Origin: Neocallimastix lanati (nom. inval.)
Lineage: Eukaryota; Neocallimastigomycota; Neocallimastigomycetes; Neocallimastigales; Neocallimastigaceae
DNA: 64,000 nt
Direction: 5' to 3'
Assembly: GCA_016946835.1 (NCBI GenBank)
Contig: JACVTC010000272.1
Span: 1 to 64,000 of the forward strand
Part shown: one piece after another, positions 54,183-63,385 of the stretch
How positions within the stretch are numbered: the first letter of the stretch is position 1
Layout of the letters: each line of letters starts with the position of its first letter
Translations under genes and position numbers: made by a program
The notes under the pieces: model-generated
Told to the model about the DNA's origin: nothing
Databases searched by the model: none
Seen by the model: the letters and a program-made list of their open reading frames with translations, nothing else

Positions 54183-54197
54183 AAAATCATTTTATAA
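54183..54197 (-). promoter_or_regulatory. Accessory-gene upstream motif, copy 4
   Basis: The sequence is identical over 15 bp to copies 1 and 2 and lies 74-88 bp upstream of the 93-aa start, on the gene strand. Confidence 0.5.
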
Positions 54198-54347
54198 ATC
54201 AATAATTTTAAAAAAAAAAATTATTAATAATATATTAATTTATATATATATATTTAAAAAGTATAACTTTAAGTAACCTTAATATTATTTTCATTATTTT
54301 ATTTTTTATTCTATTATATTTCGTTTAACTTTGTCCCATGTTTGATT

Positions 54348-54581
54348 TTAAAAAATAAATTGATTAACGATAAATATATATATATTATTTATTTTTAATT
54401 CCCGTAAGTACCGCTCTTTAGTTTTCTCAAAGTATGGGAATATTAAAGTAGCCATAATACCTTGGTATACTTTCGCATAAGCGGATATTGTTTCCACTTG
54501 ATCACTTTTTTGAAAAAAAATAAATACAAAATAATATATTTTTCTTTCTAAAATTTTTAAATATTGAATTATAAAATTCAA
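54348..54581 (-). pseudogene. Possible gene remnant (77 codons)
   Basis: Inside an A/T-only gap, positions about 54400-54512 have balanced, protein-like composition. In the minus frame they read as a segment around SAYAKVYQGIMATLIFPYFE flanked by low-complexity residues. The ends run into A/T filler, there is no proper N- or C-terminal domain, and I cannot name a family. It may be a fragment of a lost gene, or a small real gene. Confidence 0.3.
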
Positions 54582-54944
54582 TCTAATGTATTTTTATTAT
54601 TTATTTTTTAAATATGATTAATTATTAATATACTATTTATATTTATATTATAAAATATATAGTTATGTGTATAAAATTTAATAAATTTTAAAAATAATTT
54701 CTTTCTTCTTTTTTAAAAAAAAATAATTATTACAATAATAATTATATGAATTATTATATTTTATTAAATTTTTAAATTTATTATAATTTTTTTTTTTTTT
54801 TATAATTTTAATAATTTTTTAAAATTTTTTAATTTAAAACGAAACAAGGTAAATTACAAGAAAATATATTTTAAATATATATATTAGAATTATATTTTTT
54901 AAAATAAAATTAAAAATACCTTAAAATTAACTAAGTATAAATAT

Positions 54945-57827
54945 TTAAAATTCGTTGATATTTGAAAATTCAATAACTTTGATATTTGACGTATATGAAA
55001 TTTGTGACTTATCAAGGAACGGAAAAAGATCAACATTATATTCATTTAAAAGTTTAAATCCATATTTTACAAATATTTCTTTAACTCGTATACTATTAAT
55101 AGCGCATTCATAATGATTAATGACATAAGAATCTGTAATATTAATATACATAATATTATCACATTCTGAATGAGCATATCTAAGTGAACTTAATAAATAA
55201 ATGTAAGAATTCCTATCTATTATATCATTAAATTGGTTAATTTCTGTTTGGATACATTGTTTATAAGTGATAGAGGATGAATTAATATCGTCTGAAAATA
55301 AATTATAATCAAAAAATATTAAGCAAAAAATTCCATTTATATTTTTAGCAATATTACTGAGCATTCTAGAAATATTAGTGTAGGTAAAATCATTTAGAGC
55401 GAAAAAGCAAGTAGCAACATCATAAATATCTCTTAATTCTACATTCTGAATGGTATTTTGAAGTATTGAGATACGATTACGAATTTCGGATTTAGAAATA
55501 CGTTCTTTCAAAACTTTTATTTTTTCACAGTCAGGTTCAACACAAACAATTTTGCGGAAATTTTTCCACTTGTGAAGATCACCACCATTTCCTGTTCCTA
55601 TATCTAATAGATTACCTTTGTATTTATGAAGAATATTTTGCTTAATGATATTGTGATATTTACGCATTAAAACAGTTGAAGAAGGTGTAAATATTTCAAG
55701 ATTTACTTTTTGGTAGGAAGCAATTAGTATACTATTAAAGGTGTTTATGCTATTAGAAGTATATTTGTCTTTCCGCTCTTTAACGAATGAATTGTTGTCT
55801 AAATTAATTTCCACAATGAATGGGACTTTTTTTTCTCTGACTAAATGATAAGTAACAACACGTGTTTTAGTTGGTACATCATTAATCATTTCTACTTGTT
55901 TACGATAATAATAACAATAAAATTTATTATCAGTTATTTCTGTATTACTTTTGTTATTATTATTTTTATTATTATTTCTATTATTATCTTTATTATTTGG
56001 AACATCTTTAATATTTTTTGTTGAATAAAATTTTTTATGTTGATGATAGCGTAGGCACACTTCTTTATATTCTGAAAATGGTAAATTTACTGTTGATTTT
56101 TTAATTAAATGATCTCGAGCATAAAAGTATCTTCCATTAAATCGTAGATCTACTGTATTTCTAGTTTTAATTTTATAAACTTTTATATTGTCGTAATAGG
56201 ATGATCGTCCATTTGTAATAATGATACCGTCATTTGGTATAGATGGATTGTCAAATTTATTAAACGAAATTATGAAATTTTGTAATTCCGAAAAAGAGGA
56301 ACATTTAGTAATATTTTTTTTAATTATTTTGTTATTGAAATCTTCAAAGTTAAGAGCGTTCAGAATATTTATTCTATCGGAATAAGATTTATGTCTCAAA
56401 TCTTCATTATTATAATAAATTAAGTCGAACGGAATGAATATATTATCGAGGTATTCACAATCTAATACCATATGAAAATCGGTCTTTGTTTGACAAATAT
56501 ATTCTACACGAAAGTTTTCTGAAATACTAAACATCAAATTATTTATTATGATTATCAATCGACGAAATCCATCCGTTTTAGCCGCTACATAAAATGTATC
56601 GTTTATTAAATTTTTTGCTTCTTTATATAAAATATCTAACGAAGGAGTGATTGGTTTCTGAAATTCATAATTTGGCATCAAAAAAAATAAATAATCAAGA
56701 ATGAAATTTGAGCAATCTAACGATACCATAATCGAATGAATCATATTTATAATACTATCTTTTTTAAGATAAGTATTATTTAAAAATTCAATTTCTAATT
56801 GATTCTTATCATCAAAAACTGTCATATCAATACGAGCACCATTTTTCATTATAAAAGATCGTCTTTTCTTAGTAATAGGTGTAATATATTTTAAAATAGA
56901 TAATGAAAATTTTGCATCTATATCGTTCATTTCTTTATATATTGCATATTCTGTGATCTCTTTTTCTGATTTATTCTTTTCAATGTACTTGCTTTCTGTT
57001 TTTAAATTACTGTCATTATTGATAATACTGTCATTATTGAATACACTGTCATTATTGATAATAATGTCATTATTGAATTCACTGTCATTATTGATAATAA
57101 TGTCATTATTGAATTCACTGTCATTATTGATAATACTGTCATTATTGATAATACTGTCATTATTGTTGTTATCATTGTTATTAGTAATATTTTCATATTT
57201 ATAATTACTTTGATTTAATATTTCTATTTTAATATTTTTATTATTTCCACTTTTAATTATGCTTTTACTTTCAATTTTACTTTTGTCTTCAATTTTTAAA
57301 TACCTTTTAATTTGTGATGAATCTAACAATACTTCGATACTAAGATTAATTTTAAATATAAAATAATAAAATGTCATCATGGTAATTTTTTTAGTATATT
57401 CCATATGATTATTTAGGGTTTCTGTAATTTCTTGGTCTTTATTGATTTCTAAATAATTTAAAAATTTAGAAATATCCATAAACTGGAACTCATTTTGTGG
57501 AGTTGGAGTTATAGTCGTTTCATTTTCGTTCTCATTTTCAGTACATGGATAAGTTGAATTACATATTATTCTATATCGTGTTTTTGCATTTTCATTGTAA
57601 GAAAATTCAGAATATTGACAAGAATTATCATTAAGAAAATTTTTTAAATCTATATTCACATATTTTCTACGAAGTCTAAATTCTAATTCAAAACTACAAA
57701 TTTTTTCATTGAAAAAAGAATTACTTTTAATAATGTTTATTTGTTCATGTATATATTCTAAAATATCAAATAAACTATTTTGTTTTTCTAATGACGAATA
57801 ATTATTAGATGGTATAAATGAATTCAT
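54945..57827 (-). CDS. Trifunctional mRNA capping enzyme (960 aa)
   Basis: Three activities are arranged in the order known from large DNA viruses. The RNA triphosphatase domain has the tunnel-family metal motif ELEFR at 47-51 and the partner acidic strand QLEIEF near 337. The guanylyltransferase carries the nucleotidyl-lysine motif KTDG near 414, with DCEY and later GIIIT blocks following. The guanine-N7 methyltransferase has the AdoMet motif LLDIGTGNGGD near 742. An 18-bp DNA repeat encodes NNDSII and NNDSEF-like units at about 223-270, an insertion within the triphosphatase. The protein is about 100 residues longer than typical viral relatives, largely because of such insertions. Having its own capping enzyme and RNA polymerase points to transcription outside the nucleus. 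Confidence 0.94.
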   Translation of the reverse strand: MNSFIPSNNYSSLEKQNSLFDILEYIHEQINIIKSNSFFNEKICSFELEFRLRRKYVNIDLKNFLNDNSCQYSEFSYNENAKTRYRIICNSTYPCTENENENETTITPTPQNEFQFMDISKFLNYLEINKDQEITETLNNHMEYTKKITMMTFYYFIFKINLSIEVLLDSSQIKRYLKIEDKSKIESKSIIKSGNNKNIKIEILNQSNYKYENITNNNDNNNNDSIINNDSIINNDSEFNNDIIINNDSEFNNDIIINNDSVFNNDSIINNDSNLKTESKYIEKNKSEKEITEYAIYKEMNDIDAKFSLSILKYITPITKKRRSFIMKNGARIDMTVFDDKNQLEIEFLNNTYLKKDSIINMIHSIMVSLDCSNFILDYLFFLMPNYEFQKPITPSLDILYKEAKNLINDTFYVAAKTDGFRRLIIIINNLMFSISENFRVEYICQTKTDFHMVLDCEYLDNIFIPFDLIYYNNEDLRHKSYSDRINILNALNFEDFNNKIIKKNITKCSSFSELQNFIISFNKFDNPSIPNDGIIITNGRSSYYDNIKVYKIKTRNTVDLRFNGRYFYARDHLIKKSTVNLPFSEYKEVCLRYHQHKKFYSTKNIKDVPNNKDNNRNNNKNNNNKSNTEITDNKFYCYYYRKQVEMINDVPTKTRVVTYHLVREKKVPFIVEINLDNNSFVKERKDKYTSNSINTFNSILIASYQKVNLEIFTPSSTVLMRKYHNIIKQNILHKYKGNLLDIGTGNGGDLHKWKNFRKIVCVEPDCEKIKVLKERISKSEIRNRISILQNTIQNVELRDIYDVATCFFALNDFTYTNISRMLSNIAKNINGIFCLIFFDYNLFSDDINSSSITYKQCIQTEINQFNDIIDRNSYIYLLSSLRYAHSECDNIMYINITDSYVINHYECAINSIRVKEIFVKYGFKLLNEYNVDLFPFLDKSQISYTSNIKVIEFSNINEF
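57015..57158 (-). repeat. 18-bp coding tandem repeat in the capping enzyme gene
   Basis: About eight 18-bp units (plus strand begins ATTATTGATAATACTGTC) encode alternating six-residue blocks of the NNDSII and NNDSEF type. The array stays in frame. Confidence 0.8.
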
Positions 57828-58393
57828 AATAATTTTTTTTAATAAATTTAAATATTTATTATTCGTATATATAAAATATAAATATTTTCTCTTACTATTT
57901 TATTTAAAAATTATATATTTTTATAAAATAAATTTATAAAAAAATTAAGAATACACAATTTACGAGTATATAAATAAATGTTTAATATTATGAATAAATA
58001 AATATTTTTACTTTTTATTTTTTAATTAATAAATATAAAACATAGAAATATCAATTTATAAATGAATGATTCATCTATTATACCTTTATTTTATGATTAT
58101 AAAAAAATTTTTAATATTTTTGAGTTATAATAAAAAAATATAAATATATAAAAAAATATAATTTTTTATTTGGTTATTTTAAAATTTTAAAAAATTATTA
58201 TCATAAAATTTTCATTAACATTTATAAATATATATGTAAATAATTTTTTTTTTTTTTGCTTTTTGGTTTTTGGTTTTTAAAAAAATATTTTTATTATTAA
58301 ATTTATTATTAATTATTTTATAATTTTTATACATGTTATTTATAAAATATTATTAATAAATTAAAAAAAAATATATGCAATATTTTCACTGTT
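57828..58393. other. A/T-rich gap upstream of the capping enzyme gene
   Basis: This gap lies between two minus-strand genes, capping enzyme and UDG-like. It is nearly all A and T and contains no open frame of interest. It should hold the capping enzyme promoter. Confidence 0.6.
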
Positions 58394-59011
58394 TTACCAT
58401 TCAAAAGTAAAACCAATTTCACCAGCAAGTTCTCTTGCTTTAATGAAGCATTTTGAATTTTTAAATTTAGTATATTCATTGATTGGATGAGGAACTTCGA
58501 CTACCGAAGATTTTGTTTCATTAATTGATTTACGTAAAGAAATAGCTTTAGAGCCAAATAATAAGAAAACCACAGAATGATGATTAGAGATATATTGTAC
58601 TAAATTGTTAATAAACGGTTCCCATAGAAGGTAATAATGAAAAGGAATAGTATCGACTACAGGACGGGTAAAACAAAAATTGCATAAAAATATTCCATTT
58701 TTAAGCCATTGATCTAAACGGTAATCTATTGGTCTTTTAAAAGAAGTTACCGTACTTTCCATATTTTGAAATATACGTTTCAATAGTAAAGGAGGAGTGG
58801 AATTTCGTGTTGCAAATGCAATATCGCTTCTATCACATGATTTTTGGTAGGGTTCATCACCAATCATCACCACTTTAACTTTCTCCAATGGTATATACTT
58901 AAAAATAGCAAATATTTCTTCCAAGGGTGGTGTGTAATACGTTGTTTTCAACTGATTTAATATATGATTAATTAATTTTGAATTTTTAATAAAGAAATCA
59001 TTCCATGACAT
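58394..59011 (-). CDS. Family-1 uracil-DNA glycosylase-like protein (205 aa)
   Basis: The fold signature of family-1 UDG is visible along the whole length: motif A region VVMIGDEPYQ (51-56), the uracil-stacking Phe in DIAFAT (66), the Asn that reads uracil in LCNF (111), the strand VVFLLFGSKA (148-156), and the His of the leucine-loop motif in VPHP (175). Family members usually have GQDPYH in motif A; here the residue aligned with the catalytic Asp is Glu 53, Gln is replaced by Asp 52 and the last His by Gln. Glycosylase activity may be weak or lost. In poxviruses the UDG also serves as a polymerase processivity factor, and that role would fit here, though no partner is recognised. The start codon overlaps that of RPB2 on the other strand. 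Confidence 0.9.
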   Translation of the reverse strand: MSWNDFFIKNSKLINHILNQLKTTYYTPPLEEIFAIFKYIPLEKVKVVMIGDEPYQKSCDRSDIAFATRNSTPPLLLKRIFQNMESTVTSFKRPIDYRLDQWLKNGIFLCNFCFTRPVVDTIPFHYYLLWEPFINNLVQYISNHHSVVFLLFGSKAISLRKSINETKSSVVEVPHPINEYTKFKNSKCFIKARELAGEIGFTFEW

Positions 59012-62000
59012 GAGCGAGAATAATTATTTGGCAAAATTTATAAATCAATATAATGTCTATGCTAATATAGATAAATTATTTATAAAAAAGTTGTATGATA
59101 TTAAAGTATTTTTAGAAAATAAGCTACCTAATTTAAATCCTTTAACTATTTCTATTCCAGAAGTAGAGTATGATCATTTGATGGTAGAGAAAAAGACATA
59201 CTATATATCATTAATTCATGATGATTATGAAATTAAAATACCAGCACCAATCGACGGAGTATTCGTTGTAGATGGGATTGAAAAAGTAATTATTTCACAA
59301 GAGATATTTTGTACTCCTTTTTTTGTTTATAAGGAGGATCATATTGAGTATAAGGAATGTAATGAAAATGGAAAATTTCAATCTCTGGAGATGTTTACCG
59401 ATTATAGTTACATTGTATATTTAAAAAAGATTATGTTAAAGCAATCTACAAGAAGTAAAGAAAAAAGTGAAAAGGTTAATTTAGATTACCATAATTTAGG
59501 GAATGAAAATTATGTGGATTTAAACAATGAATACACTAATATTGATATCCATTATAGATTTTCAAATAAAAGTCGAGAAAAAAAATTAAGAAATATGAAA
59601 AGATATACCTTATTAGATATTCGAGTTTATTATTCATTATTTTTCCAAGAATTACGTATAAAAGGAATTAAATCGCATGAAAGACAAAGTATATCATTGG
59701 TGTATATTCTTCATCATTTGAATCCTTCGCTTTCCTTGGATGAAATTAAAAATATAATCGTATCGGTGGTGATTGGTGAAAATTTACCTAAAGATATTAA
59801 TATTATTATTCCGGATTCATTTCCTGAAGAAACATTACATTCTATTATAGCTCGTCGTTCCGAAAGTCATAATAAAATATTATCCATGGTCGATAGAATG
59901 ATCGATAGCTACTTTACTCCAGACTACTTACATTGTAATGGGTCATCATCAAACGATTCGTCATATGATGATAAAAGTACTAAATTTTATACTTATTTGG
60001 CAATGGCAAGATCATTATTCCATAATGAAGGAAATGTTCAATATTATAACAGTCGTATTGATACCTTTCCTTATTCCTTATATCGTAGCATAAAATATTT
60101 TACTTTGGAAAATAAAAAATTACCACTGGATAAGTTCATTAGAAATTTAAATATAAAATTGTACGGAAATGTAAAATCTGGAAAAGTTCGTTCTTATTTC
60201 CGAGAATATGAAGCTATTTCTGTGCAAACATTAAGTAAGCGTTCTTACTATGATAAACTTTCCCATTTACGAAGAGTTCAAATTCCCATCAACACAGAGA
60301 GTGATAATTCTCAACTCCGTATGTCTTATGATTACGGTTATTTTTGTCCATTTGAAACTCCTGAATCCAAAGATGTAGGCTTTGTAAAATATTTTGGATT
60401 ATCTGTATTAATGGGGCCAGATTTTACTATTGATGAAAAAATTCTTGAACCCTTTTTATTCAAGTATAATGAAATATATGATGCTACAACTCAAGATAAA
60501 AAAAATGACGATAATAGTAATAGTAATTCAGATGAAAATATTAATGATAATAGCCAAAGTAACACTGAAAATAAAAGTAATGATAATAGTAAAAGTAACT
60601 CTGAATATGGAGATGATGATTATTGTGATAGTGACACTAGTAATTCTAATAGTCCTAATGAAAAAAGAAAAACTTTAAAAACTGGAAAAAAATATCCAGT
60701 ATTATTGAATACACGTTTTATCGGATTCACTACCACGGATTTAGTAGACTATACTTATAAAGTATTAAAATTGAAATATCCTTATATAAGTTGTGTTTTC
60801 GATAACATCAGTTATTATTTATTTACGGATGAAGGAAGAATGTTTCGACCAATTAGAATAAAGAAAAATGGAAAAGAAATTGGCATAAGACTTGTTGAAA
60901 TTTCTGAAAATAAAATTAATATCAATTATCAATACGAAGAACTTGATCCAAATTTTATTTTTGGTTTAATTAGTGCTTTATCGCCATTTCCTGGTAATAA
61001 TCATGTACCAAGACTCACATTTCAAGCTGGAATGACAAAGCAGTGTATGTCGAATGACAGCACCATCTTTAAATACAATGATAATTCTAGAAGACTAATT
61101 AATGCACAAAGACCATTTTGTATGACAAAGCTAGAATATATTTTATCAAGAAGACTGTGTCATTATAAGTCCTTAGATTTTTTACTCAATAAAGATAATA
61201 TTAATATGAGTGAATTATTTTCGAATTTAGAATTTTTGGATAATTCTATTGAAGAAAATTCAAGTAAGAATAGTGTTCATGAAAATAACCCCGAAATAAT
61301 GGATGGGAAGAAAGAGAATTCGGAAAATATTAAATTTGATAAAAATTTAACTTTAAATAATAATGAATTTAGAAACCGTCTCGCTGACTTGTCAAATATT
61401 ACTATTGAAAGTGATGATTCACTTCTAGTGACTACTGGAAATACATACCACAGATTCGGAGGTCAAAATGCCATTGTGGCTATCATGGCATATGGCAACA
61501 ATCAAGAGGATAGTTTAATATTTAATGATAAAAGCATTAAAAATGGATTATTTAATAATATTAAATATCGATATCAATACTTATCCTATAACATTAAAAG
61601 GGAAATATTAATCAACATTAATTTAAACTATAAAGATGGATTACCAAAACCAAATACAAAAATTGCTTATAATCCTCACAATGTCAATGAACCACTATTT
61701 CGTATATATGATGTAATTTCAAATAAAGTAACTGATGTAGAAAATATTTTCAGAAAACCTGTAATTGTTGATCATTGTACCAGATATATTGAGGATGATG
61801 TATGCTATTGCTGTGTAAAAGTTCGACATTTATATCAACCACAACAAGGTGATAAATTTGCAAGTCGATATGCTCAGAAGGGTGTGATTGGTTCGATATT
61901 ACTAGAAGATATGATGCCAAGAACAAAATATGGTGTAATTCCTGATATCATTGTAAATCCACATGCTTTTCCTTCAAGAATGACAGTAGGTCATTTAATT

Positions 62001-62543
62001 GAAATGTATGTTGGTAAATGTATGATTATGGATCCACAAAGATTTGGAACGTATTTTGATGCTTCTATAGAAAGCGAAGATTTACGTTCGTTTGAATCCA
62101 AATTCTTTGAAAGTGATATTCCAATTTTAGAAGAGATGGTCGATCCAATTTCCGGTAAATCTATTGGAAATGCGTTTGTTGGGGTTTGTTACTACACTGC
62201 TTTACAACATCAAGTTCAAGAAAAAATGTTTTATCGTACCACAGGAAATGTTAATTCTATTAGTAAACAACCTACTGAAGGAAAATCTCGTAATGGTGGA
62301 TTAAGAATTGGTGAAATGGAAAAGGATGCCTTAGTAGCACATGGTACTAATGCTATAATACAAGATATGTTTAAAAATAATACCGATGCTATAGATATTC
62401 GATATTGTGAAATATGTCATTCTGTAAATACTTTAAGCACTTGCTGTAATACACCAACTACTATTTTAAACGTTTCAAATAGTTTTAATATTATGAATTC
62501 TTATTTAGATTCAATTGGAGTACGTGCTTCAATTTATGAATAA
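59010..62543 (+). CDS. RPB2: RNA polymerase second-largest subunit (RPB2-like, 1177 aa)
   Basis: This is the intact copy. Near the C terminus it has NQEDSLIFN (about 831), GDKFASRYAQKG (about 947) and PHAFPSRMT (about 984), which belong to the hybrid-binding and catalytic region of the subunit. A CEIC and CC zinc site lies near 1133-1146. Family motif CPFETPE occurs near 447, in the lobe-to-fork region. A low-complexity Asn/Ser/Asp insertion occupies about 496-552, and another Asn/Glu-rich one lies near 750-790. The length is close to cellular RPB2. The start is the first Met; its ATG overlaps the divergent UDG-like start by two bases, so its promoter must lie inside the UDG-like coding sequence. 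Confidence 0.96.
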   Translation: MSENNYLAKFINQYNVYANIDKLFIKKLYDIKVFLENKLPNLNPLTISIPEVEYDHLMVEKKTYYISLIHDDYEIKIPAPIDGVFVVDGIEKVIISQEIFCTPFFVYKEDHIEYKECNENGKFQSLEMFTDYSYIVYLKKIMLKQSTRSKEKSEKVNLDYHNLGNENYVDLNNEYTNIDIHYRFSNKSREKKLRNMKRYTLLDIRVYYSLFFQELRIKGIKSHERQSISLVYILHHLNPSLSLDEIKNIIVSVVIGENLPKDINIIIPDSFPEETLHSIIARRSESHNKILSMVDRMIDSYFTPDYLHCNGSSSNDSSYDDKSTKFYTYLAMARSLFHNEGNVQYYNSRIDTFPYSLYRSIKYFTLENKKLPLDKFIRNLNIKLYGNVKSGKVRSYFREYEAISVQTLSKRSYYDKLSHLRRVQIPINTESDNSQLRMSYDYGYFCPFETPESKDVGFVKYFGLSVLMGPDFTIDEKILEPFLFKYNEIYDATTQDKKNDDNSNSNSDENINDNSQSNTENKSNDNSKSNSEYGDDDYCDSDTSNSNSPNEKRKTLKTGKKYPVLLNTRFIGFTTTDLVDYTYKVLKLKYPYISCVFDNISYYLFTDEGRMFRPIRIKKNGKEIGIRLVEISENKININYQYEELDPNFIFGLISALSPFPGNNHVPRLTFQAGMTKQCMSNDSTIFKYNDNSRRLINAQRPFCMTKLEYILSRRLCHYKSLDFLLNKDNINMSELFSNLEFLDNSIEENSSKNSVHENNPEIMDGKKENSENIKFDKNLTLNNNEFRNRLADLSNITIESDDSLLVTTGNTYHRFGGQNAIVAIMAYGNNQEDSLIFNDKSIKNGLFNNIKYRYQYLSYNIKREILININLNYKDGLPKPNTKIAYNPHNVNEPLFRIYDVISNKVTDVENIFRKPVIVDHCTRYIEDDVCYCCVKVRHLYQPQQGDKFASRYAQKGVIGSILLEDMMPRTKYGVIPDIIVNPHAFPSRMTVGHLIEMYVGKCMIMDPQRFGTYFDASIESEDLRSFESKFFESDIPILEEMVDPISGKSIGNAFVGVCYYTALQHQVQEKMFYRTTGNVNSISKQPTEGKSRNGGLRIGEMEKDALVAHGTNAIIQDMFKNNTDAIDIRYCEICHSVNTLSTCCNTPTTILNVSNSFNIMNSYLDSIGVRASIYE

Positions 62544-63385
62544 AATAATATATAAAAAAAAAAAATATAATTCAATTAAAATAATTATAAAAAAAATTAT
62601 AAATACATTTATAAATTTAATATAAATAAAAAATTATTATATAGTATTATATTAAATAAAAAAAATATTAATAAACAAAATTTTAAAAAAAAAATGATTG
62701 AATAATATATATAATTATTTATATAAATATATTTTTTAAAATCAATTTCTTAATTGATTACAATAAAATTAGTATAAATTTGAATTTAAATATTTTTACT
62801 TTATTTTTATTATTGATTCGTAATTTTAGTAATTTATATTTTTTTAAAATTTTAAAAAATAAACTTAGTAAAACTTGTTGTAAAACATTAAATGAATGAT
62901 TTAATCAATATTAATATTAATATAAATAATATGAAATAGAAATAAATAAAATTAAATATACTATTAAAATTGTATTATATAAATATAATAATTTAATAAT
63001 TTTTTCAATAATAAAAACTTTTAATGAAAAGAACAAGTCTACAAATATCATTTAATAGAATAATAAATATCATTGAATAAAATTATTATATTTCATTATA
63101 TAAAATAAAATAAAATATTTATATTACCATTTTTAATGAAATAACTATACTAATTATAAATTTTTTAAATTTTTTAAAACTATTTTTATAATAATTAATA
63201 AAATAATAATTTTTAACAATATATATTCTTAAATTATAAATAAATATAAATATAATTATATAATTTTTTTTTCCTTGTTTAAATTTATATATAAAATAAA
63301 TATATACAAATATTAGTTTAAATTATATATATTAAAGGAATGAAAAAAATTAACATTATCATCTTTTATTTTATTTTTAATATAA
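62544..63385. other. A/T-rich gap, right copy
   Basis: The sequence repeats 3927-4768 with no difference that I noticed. It contains no gene. Confidence 0.7.

Larger units (their letters stand above)
54110..54944. other. Gap between the cysteine-rich gene and the capping enzyme gene
   Basis: Apart from motif copy 4 and a possible gene remnant (54348-54581), this gap is A/T-rich sequence without repeats. It marks the second border between accessory and core blocks. Confidence 0.55.
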
